DNA of 33,111 bases. Origin: an uncultured Alphaproteobacteria bacterium. Its GTDB lineage: Bacteria; Pseudomonadota; Alphaproteobacteria; MPNO01; UBA830. Below the pieces are notes generated by a model, which had not been told where the DNA came from, searched no databases, and was given only the letters and a program-made list of their open reading frames with translations. Shown one piece after another: positions 29,698 through 33,111 of the stretch (within the stretch, counting starts at the first letter, position 1; the number at the start of each line of letters is the position of its first letter). Location: the NCBI GenBank assembly GCA_913047365.1, contig CAJWUK010000007.1:1-33111 (forward strand), given 5' to 3'. The position numbers and the translations under genes are program-made.

Positions 29698-32040
29698 ATG
29701 ACTTCGACCGACAGTTTGAGAGAAGCCATGACATCTGCACGCCTGCTGCGTGACGAGGGTTTCGGTGATCTTGTTACCTACAGCCCCAAGGTATTCATCC
29801 CGCTGACCAAACTGTGCCGCGATGTCTGTCACTATTGCACCTTTGCTCATCCGCCACGACGCGGAGAACGGGCATTCATGACGGTGGAAGAAATTCTGGA
29901 CATCGCGCGGGAAGGGGCGAAGGCCGGCTGCACGGAAGCGTTGTTCACCCTGGGCGACAAGCCGGAGCTTCGCTACCGCATGGTGCGGGAGGAACTTGCC
30001 GCGCTCGGGCATGAGACCACGATTGCTTACTTGGCGGAGATGGCGGGACTGGTTCTGAATGAAACCGGGCTACTACCACATCTGAATCCAGGCGTCATGA
30101 CGGCGGAGGACATTGCGCTATTGAGGCCAGTGTCGGCCTCGATGGGTCTGATGCTGGAAGGGGTGTCGCCTGTGCTTATGAAGCGCGGCGGGCCGCATTA
30201 TGGATCGCCTGACAAGGACCCGGTGGCGCGTTTGGAAACTATTCGCCTCGCCGGAGAGGCGAAGGTGCCATTTACCACCGGGATTTTGATTGGCATCGGG
30301 GAGACGCCGGACGAGCGCCGCGCTGCGCTAGAAAATATCGCGGAACTACAAGCGCGCTATGGCCACATCCAGGAAATCATTATTCAGAACTTTCGCGCCA
30401 AGACCGGCACTCGCATGGGCGGCGCGCCGGAACCCGGTCTTGACGATCTCTGTCAAACGATTGCCGATGCGCGGTCTGTGTTCGGGGCGGAAATGTCCAT
30501 TCAGGCACCGCCAAACCTCAGTGGTGATGATTTCCCCGCCCTTCTGGATGCCGGAATCAACGACTGGGGCGGCGTGTCGCCGGTGACGCCGGATCACATA
30601 AATCCGGAGGCCGCGTGGCCGGAACGGGAACGTCTGCGTGTTGGCACGGAAAGCGGCGGCAAAGTGCTGGCGGCCCGCCTACCGGTCTATTCACGTTATA
30701 TCTTCGAAGATGGCTGGTTGGACCATGCGGTGCGTCCGGCGGTACTGCGCGTCATGGATCAGGACGGTCTCGCCCGGGACGATTTCTGGGCGCCGGGTGT
30801 GCCGGATGTTGATCCGGTATTTCCCGCTGTAAGTGGCGGCAAGGCGCGGGCACTTATGGGTGTATTGTCGCGAGCCGCGGCGGGGACGCATCTGGAAGAA
30901 ACGGACCTGGCATTACTGTTTAGTGCACGTGGAGAGGCATTTGGCGAGGTTACAGCCGCCGCCGACGAGCTGCGAAAAAAAATGTGCGGCGATACTATCA
31001 CCTACGCGGTAAACCGAAATATAAATTACACAAATGTGTGCGGATATCGCTGCGGGTTCTGTGCCTTCTCAAAGGGGCGGCTGAGCGCAAATCTGCGCGG
31101 GTCGCCCTACGATCTCGCCCTGGAAGAAATTTCCCGGCGGGCCACAGAGGCTTGGGAACGGGGTGCGACGGAAGTCTGCCTCCAGGGCGGCATTCACCCC
31201 GACTATACCGGCGATACCTATCTGTCGATCGTCCGAGTAGTGAAAGACGCTGCTCCTGAAATGCATATCCATGCGTTTTCGCCTTTGGAGATTTCACAGG
31301 GGGCCACGACCCTGGGTCTGACGGTAGAGGCCTATCTGGGGCGCCTGAAAGACGCGGGGCTAGGATCGCTGCCCGGTACTGCGGCTGAAATTCTGGATGA
31401 CGATGTCCGCGCGATCCTGTGCGCTGACAAACTGTCCACCGATGAATGGCTGGCGGTGATGGAAACCGCCCACGGGATTGGGTTGCGGTCGACCGCGACG
31501 ATAATGTTCGGTCATCTGGAACGTCCGGTTCATCTGGCTCGGCACCTCCTGCGGGTGCGTTGTCTTCAGGAACGGACTGGAGGATTTACGGAATTCGTGC
31601 CGTTGCCCTTTGTCCACATGGAAGCACCAATTTATCTGAAGGGCTTGGCGCGGCGCGGCCCCACCTTTCGTGAAGCGATCCTGATGCACGCGGTGGCGCG
31701 GCTGGCGCTGTACCCCGTCATTGCCAATATCCAAACAAGCTGGGTCAAGCTGGGCCGGGACGGTGCGGCGGCCTGCCTTCGTGCCGGCGCCAGTGATCTG
31801 GGCGGCACACTGATGAACGAATCCATCTCCCGGGCAGCAGGCGCATCCCACGGACAGGAATTCGACCCAGTCGGCATAGGAGATTTTATCCGAGGGTTGG
31901 GGCGTTCGCCGCGTCAGAGGTCCACCCTTTACAACAATGTTGTCGATGAACGCCGGGCGGCGGGCATGGCTGCGCCCAAACTGCAGCCCATGATCCAAAC
32001 ACCCGCGAACAAATATGCCCATGGGGAAGCTGCTGAATGA
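29698..32040 (+). CDS. cofGH: FO synthase, fused CofG-CofH (FbiC type)
   Basis: A protein of about 780 aa with two radical-SAM domains in FbiC order. The CofG half has CRDVCHYC (C40, C44, C47), preceded by VFIPLTKL. The CofH half has CGYRCGFC (C448, C452, C455), preceded by NRNINYTNV. Together they make 7,8-didemethyl-8-hydroxy-5-deazariboflavin (FO), the F420 chromophore, from tyrosine and a pyrimidine precursor using SAM. Both [4Fe-4S] motifs and the following barrel motifs are intact. ATG 29698 is chosen over the track's 29680, although its SD is weak. Its stop overlaps npdG (ATGA). F420 is patchy in proteobacteria and usually horizontally acquired. cofC, cofD and cofE are not in the window. 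Confidence 0.95.
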   Translation: MTSTDSLREAMTSARLLRDEGFGDLVTYSPKVFIPLTKLCRDVCHYCTFAHPPRRGERAFMTVEEILDIAREGAKAGCTEALFTLGDKPELRYRMVREELAALGHETTIAYLAEMAGLVLNETGLLPHLNPGVMTAEDIALLRPVSASMGLMLEGVSPVLMKRGGPHYGSPDKDPVARLETIRLAGEAKVPFTTGILIGIGETPDERRAALENIAELQARYGHIQEIIIQNFRAKTGTRMGGAPEPGLDDLCQTIADARSVFGAEMSIQAPPNLSGDDFPALLDAGINDWGGVSPVTPDHINPEAAWPERERLRVGTESGGKVLAARLPVYSRYIFEDGWLDHAVRPAVLRVMDQDGLARDDFWAPGVPDVDPVFPAVSGGKARALMGVLSRAAAGTHLEETDLALLFSARGEAFGEVTAAADELRKKMCGDTITYAVNRNINYTNVCGYRCGFCAFSKGRLSANLRGSPYDLALEEISRRATEAWERGATEVCLQGGIHPDYTGDTYLSIVRVVKDAAPEMHIHAFSPLEISQGATTLGLTVEAYLGRLKDAGLGSLPGTAAEILDDDVRAILCADKLSTDEWLAVMETAHGIGLRSTATIMFGHLERPVHLARHLLRVRCLQERTGGFTEFVPLPFVHMEAPIYLKGLARRGPTFREAILMHAVARLALYPVIANIQTSWVKLGRDGAAACLRAGASDLGGTLMNESISRAAGASHGQEFDPVGIGDFIRGLGRSPRQRSTLYNNVVDERRAAGMAAPKLQPMIQTPANKYAHGEAAE

Positions 32041-32696
32041 CCGAATATCTGCCCACTATTGCGGTACTTGGTGGAACAGGGGCGGAAGGATCCGGTCTAG
32101 CCATGCGCTGGGCGCAAGCTGGATACCGTGTGCTGATAGGGTCCCGGTCGGCGGAGAAAGCAGCAGAGTTCGCCGCGGAAATAGGTGCAGAAGGCATGGG
32201 TAATGCCGAAGCCGCCGCTGGATGCGACATCGCCGTCCTGACCGTGCCTTATTCCGCGCAGCGCCCGACGCTCTCCGATCTGAAGGACGCCCTGCAGGGA
32301 AAAATTCTGGTCGACGTCACAGTACCGCTGGTGCCGCCGAAGGTGATGCGGGTGCAATTACCGGAAGAAGGCAGCGCCGCCCAGATCGCTCAAACGGTCC
32401 TAGGCGACAGCGTGCGTGTGGTGTCGGCGTTTCAGAATGTTTCTGCCGGACACCTGAAAGATCCGGATCACGTAATAGATTGCGACGTTCTGATAACCGG
32501 GGACGATCCTACCGCCCGTGAAGAGGTGGTGCGGCTGGCCAAAGCCGCCGGCCTGGTGGCAATCGAAGCAGGCCCTCTGGACAACGCCGTTGCGGCTGAG
32601 GCTCTGACGTCACTGCTGATCTGGATAAACCGGAAATACAAATCGCCGGGGGCAGGAATCCGGATTACTGCGCTGCCGCACGATCCGCCGATTTAA
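32037..32696 (+). CDS. npdG: F420:NADPH oxidoreductase (Fno/NpdG family)
   Basis: This 219-aa protein has the FNO Rossmann start IAVLGGTGAEGSGLAMRWA, then the NADP-binding VLIGSRSAEKA, CDIAVLTVPYSAQ, KILVDVTVPLVPP, and VVSAFQNVSAGHL. These match NADPH-dependent F420 reductase, which passes hydride between NADPH and F420 and so charges the cofactor made by the upstream gene. ATG 32037 overlaps the cofGH stop. The end is followed by a good intrinsic terminator. Its pairing with cofGH strongly supports functional F420 metabolism in this organism. Confidence 0.93.
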   Translation: MTEYLPTIAVLGGTGAEGSGLAMRWAQAGYRVLIGSRSAEKAAEFAAEIGAEGMGNAEAAAGCDIAVLTVPYSAQRPTLSDLKDALQGKILVDVTVPLVPPKVMRVQLPEEGSAAQIAQTVLGDSVRVVSAFQNVSAGHLKDPDHVIDCDVLITGDDPTAREEVVRLAKAAGLVAIEAGPLDNAVAAEALTSLLIWINRKYKSPGAGIRITALPHDPPI

Positions 32697-32724
32697 AAAA
32701 TCGGGCTCGGGTCCCGCTTTTTCG
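32695..32724 (+). terminator. intrinsic terminator after npdG
   Basis: An A-run leads into CGGG-CTCGGGT-CCCG followed by CTTTTT, a compact GC stem with flanking A and T tracts. It lies at the npdG stop and, being A/T symmetric, could work in both directions, also ending the minus-strand gene at the right edge. Confidence 0.6.
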
Positions 32725-33007
32725 CGAATTTGTAACGTTGTCAGCGTCGTCTGCTCTGGGCGACTGCGTTTGCGCCAAATAACAGCAGTCCCAGAATTCT
32801 AGGCGGCGCGAGTGCCGGTTCCGCGATATTGGCCTAAGGGTTTTTGCCTAATCACTGCCGTCACGGAAAAATGGCCTGCTTCTATAGATCAATATAAATG
32901 CCAGAAATAAAAAATATTTTAAAACAACGCATTAGTTTAAAGATCGTTTCTGTCTAGCCAAAAAGTGTCAAAAAACCCGACGCCAAATCCGTTTACCTTT
33001 TGAAAAT
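32725..33007. other. AT-rich noncoding spacer
   Basis: No gene is seen on either strand. From about 32875 to 32955 the DNA is strikingly AT-rich for this window (ATATAAATGCCAG, AAAAAATATTTTAAAA). It separates the F420 genes from a leftward gene and may hold DNA-binding sites or be a relic. Confidence 0.4.
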
Positions 33008-33111
33008 TCACGCATCCAGGGGCGTAATCGGCACCATTCCCGGAACGTGGATTCCTGCCGGTCGCCCGGAAGGTCCCAACACGCCGTATCGTTCCACCAG
33101 CCCGGTTGGAA
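33008..33111 (-). CDS. C-terminal end of a minus-strand gene cut by the window edge
   Basis: On the minus strand an open frame runs from the edge to TGA (complement of 33008-33010). It encodes about 33 residues: PTGLVERYGVLGPSGRPAG, then IHVPGMVPITPLDA. Composition and codon use look coding, and other frames on this strand look less natural. I do not recognise the family. It converges on npdG. Confidence 0.45.
   Translation of the reverse strand, partial: PTGLVERYGVLGPSGRPAGIHVPGMVPITPLDA

Noticed and set aside
1-33111. CRISPR arrays, tRNA or rRNA genes, insertion sequences, prophage genes
   Set aside because: No regularly spaced repeats, tRNA-like or rRNA sequence, transposase, integrase or phage structural motif was seen on either strand.

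Overview
ORGANISM. The window is GC-rich, densely packed bacterial chromosome. Most start codons have a Shine-Dalgarno sequence, many genes overlap by 1-8 bases, and short degenerate palindromic repeats with a GCGAAAGCGGGA-like core lie between genes. The gene content (LigAB, EamA/DMT permeases, IclR, AI-2E and DASS transporters, fused CofGH with an F420:NADPH oxidoreductase) suggests a catabolically versatile alphaproteobacterium, perhaps Rhodospirillales-like or marine. This is inference; no rRNA or marker gene is present. LAYOUT. (1) 1-4908, plus strand: one compact operon of an alpha/beta hydrolase (cut by the window edge), an IclR regulator, an SDR that has lost its catalytic Tyr and Lys, a ThDP-dependent enzyme and an L-aspartate dehydrogenase. 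(2) 5119-8766: an AhpD-type peroxidase-like protein, a divergent GroEL paralog with no groES beside it, and a DMT permease. (3) 8767-10631: a broken ParE/RelE-type toxin gene, then a RidA/CnbZ-like gene, a cytochrome b561 C-terminal fragment and a small RidA protein. (4) 10632-14990: a signal-peptide-like micro-ORF, a class II aldolase, then on the minus strand DUF924, DUF1989 and a VOC protein, and on the plus strand a D-tartrate dehydratase-like enolase-superfamily enzyme. (5) 15173-20956: a VOC protein and Rieske oxygenase alpha subunit (minus), then a decayed Mpo1-like gene running into a second DMT permease, an LLM flavin monooxygenase, a LysR relic and an AI-2E permease. (6) 21115-24781: a DASS anion transporter (minus) divergent from a second ThDP enzyme and a cupin. 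(7) 24913-28616, minus strand: amidase, SDR, ligA, ligB and the wreck of pobA. (8) 28716-32696, plus strand: an SDR, then cofGH and npdG of coenzyme F420 metabolism. A minus-strand gene enters at the right edge. HOW IT WORKS TOGETHER. The window reads as an accessory catabolic region for aromatic, hydroxy-acid and amino or amide compounds. Oxygenases (Rieske, LLM, LigAB), C-C bond enzymes (ThDP enzymes, aldolase, dehydratase), nitrogen handling (AspDH, RidA proteins, amidase) and uptake (two DMTs, DASS) sit in several short operons. At least five relics (ParE, cytochrome b561, Mpo1-like, LysR, PobA) show that the region is being eroded. LigAB is kept although the adjacent PobA, which would make its protocatechuate substrate from 4-hydroxybenzoate, is destroyed. 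The most unusual items are the SDR-ThDP-AspDH operon with its apparently non-catalytic SDR, the orphan GroEL, and an F420 module in a proteobacterial catabolic region.
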